A stretch of 64,000 nt of DNA from Piezodorus guildinii (lineage: Eukaryota > Arthropoda > Insecta > Hemiptera > Pentatomidae): the NCBI GenBank assembly GCA_023052935.1, contig CM041298.1, forward strand, positions 54,629,813-54,693,812, in the 5' to 3' direction. The notes under the pieces were generated by a model, which was not told the origin of the DNA, did no database searches, and saw nothing but the letters and a program-made list of their open reading frames with translations. This document shows, piece after piece, positions 62,750-64,000 of this stretch. Within the stretch, counting starts at the first letter, position 1. Every line of letters begins with the position of its first letter. A program made the position numbers and the translations under genes.

Positions 62750-62835
62750 TTGCGAAGTCCTGATGATGGGAGTGAGATCCCGAAACGTTGAATTGGTGAT
62801 TTAATAAAAAATTAAGAATTTGGAAGAAATTAATC
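62750..62835 (+). repeat. Hammerhead-like core (H6)
   Basis: GTCCTGATGATGGGAGTGAG then ATCCCGAAACGTTG: CTGATGA, a GGGA/TCCC stem, GAAAC. It is followed by AATTGGTGATTTAATAAAAA, an A/T-rich 3' part like that after H2 and H5. Best core agreement on the plus strand. Confidence 0.6.
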
Positions 62836-62839
62836 AGCC

Positions 62840-63484
62840 CTAACATCTAGCTCTCATATTATGCTAGATCTTCCGGTGATAGAAATATATTGATATAAAG
62901 AAATTATTTAATTTTGCAAATTTGTGTGGGTTACTTTTCCCTCGGTGACTTGTTCCCCCGTATGGATGATGTTTCATGAACATAGTGCTGAGATGACCTA
63001 AACCTATGGTTCTAAATACCAATCCGATATACTTCTCACCTATTAAGAATCCCTAACTCCTATGCATGCGGCACAGTTGCCTGCACAATGCGTACTTGTA
63101 TTCGAATGCTTTCTGTACCCTCCTAGCATTTATGTAGACAATTGATAGCTTCAAATTCCATACCAAGAAACCATCTATATGTTTTTGTCAAAAAAAAACT
63201 GTGAAATTGAAATTCTATATTCCTGGCATTTCAAATATGTAGAAGATTCCAGGTAACCCTCGTGAAAATTCACGAATGTGCTCAAAACAAAGTATATTTC
63301 CATTCATCCTTTTCATCTTCTGAGAAGGAGAGACGTAGCCATTCTATGCTCTACTTATTTGACTGTTCCTGAATTCCTGGTCCCTCCAAATTGAATTTGA
63401 AGAGCCTTATCTAACAAATCTTTCCTTACTGATCTTCGTACCAGTGAAAATCTCTCTCACTTGAGTGGAAAGAACGGTGAGATA
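62840..63484. other. Unassigned stretch
   Basis: No coding motif or repeat recognised. Confidence 0.3.
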
Positions 63485-63545
63485 GATAAAAAGATTTTTA
63501 TTGTCTTGGGGCCTGAAAAATTTGCTTACGGATAAAATAATAAAA
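63485..63545 (-). mobile_element. Possible LINE 3' end
   Basis: Plus text AGATAGATAAAAAGATTTTT then ATTGTCTTGGGGCCTGAAAA; on the minus strand ..GGCCCCAAGACAATAAAAAT with a TATC-type tail. Short and weak. Confidence 0.35.
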
Positions 63546-63654
63546 TATTTATCTGACAAATATGCCATTAACAACAAATTTTTAACACGTATAATATTTT
63601 TTATAAGAATGAATAATACAAAAACTCTATTTTATTTTTGAAATTAAAAAAATC

Positions 63655-64000
63655 TGGTGCGCGCAACACACGATTATACAATAGTATGCATAAGATAATA
63701 TTGTTTGTAAAATCATTAGCATTCCAACGGTATATTATACACACTGTTCTTAGGTTCTAAAAATAAATATTGCTTAAAAAAAATTATTTTGCAGTTTTTA
63801 CCTTTATTTATTGATCAAATTCGTTCAACTTATAAATTTACCTGTTTTTTAGCAATGCTAATCAGATGATATGGTATATTTTATAAAATATACAAAATTA
63901 AAAGTACTTTAGAAGAAGAAATTTTAAAATGTTGGCATTTAAGCCCTGTTAGACTATTTCAATCAGAATAAAACCTACATGATATTAAAGCCCGTTTAAT
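63655..64000 (-). repeat. F1 repeat, copy L, cut by window end
   Basis: Starts with AATCTGGTGCGCGCAACACA (inverse of the right terminus), continues CATTCCAACGGTATATTATA, CAAATTCGTTCAACTTATAA, TTAGCAATGCTAATCAGATG, TTTCAATCAGAATAAAACC. Very close to copy B. Confidence 0.75.

Overview
This is an AT-rich eukaryotic nuclear window with no intact host gene, no rRNA and no functional tRNA gene that I can support. The mix of degraded LINEs (CR1-like, Jockey-like, RTE-like and an RNase H-bearing I/R1-like group), mariner and Helitron relics, tRNA-derived SINEs and many long (TA)n, (T)n, (GA)n and (GT)n tracts suggests an arthropod, most likely an insect. A hemipteran is possible, but that is only an impression. 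The window is an intergenic or intronic graveyard of mobile elements with several layers of nesting.

Layout. 0-3 kb: SINE remnant and non-coding DNA. 3.0-3.8 kb: RTE-like LINE with a 5' inversion. 3.9-8.2 kb: four copies of a ~0.85 kb repeat that I call F1. 8.5-9.2 kb: a palindromic MITE beside a mariner deletion derivative. 9.8-12.2 kb: Jockey-like LINE 3' ends, one nested in F1. 13-18.4 kb: two inverted-repeat elements with a hammerhead-like core, a Helitron relic and a split RTE-like LINE. 19-22 kb: F1 interrupted by a CR1-like LINE with a ~494-codon open reverse transcriptase frame. 22.1-22.75 kb: 196-bp tandem repeat. 25.3-27.4 kb: a second 5'-inverted RTE-like LINE with a 14-bp target-site duplication. 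28-31 kb: Jockey-like and CR1-like copies and F1. 31.6-34 kb: repeat F3 and a ~1.2 kb long-TIR element. 34.3-34.7 kb: a complete tRNA-headed SINE with a 63-nt poly(T) tail and a 17-bp duplication. 36-44 kb: LINE debris, F1 carrying a second SINE, a second F3 copy. 45-47.3 kb: inverted and tandem hammerhead-like array plus a zinc-knuckle LINE, both inside F1. 48-52 kb: LINE 3' ends and a Ser/Leu-like SINE. 52-54.2 kb: F1 carrying repeat F2 and two LINE ends, one with an intact RNase H domain. 55-61 kb: inverted SINE pair, LINE debris, an unrecognised ORF and a diverged ~175-bp tandem array. 63.6 kb to the end: F1 running off the window.

The parts do not form a pathway. What links them is insertion history: F1 copies are old and are repeatedly the target of younger LINEs and SINEs. 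Between the repeats lie GC-richer islands of 200-400 bp without recognisable repeats; these are the only candidates for host regulatory DNA.
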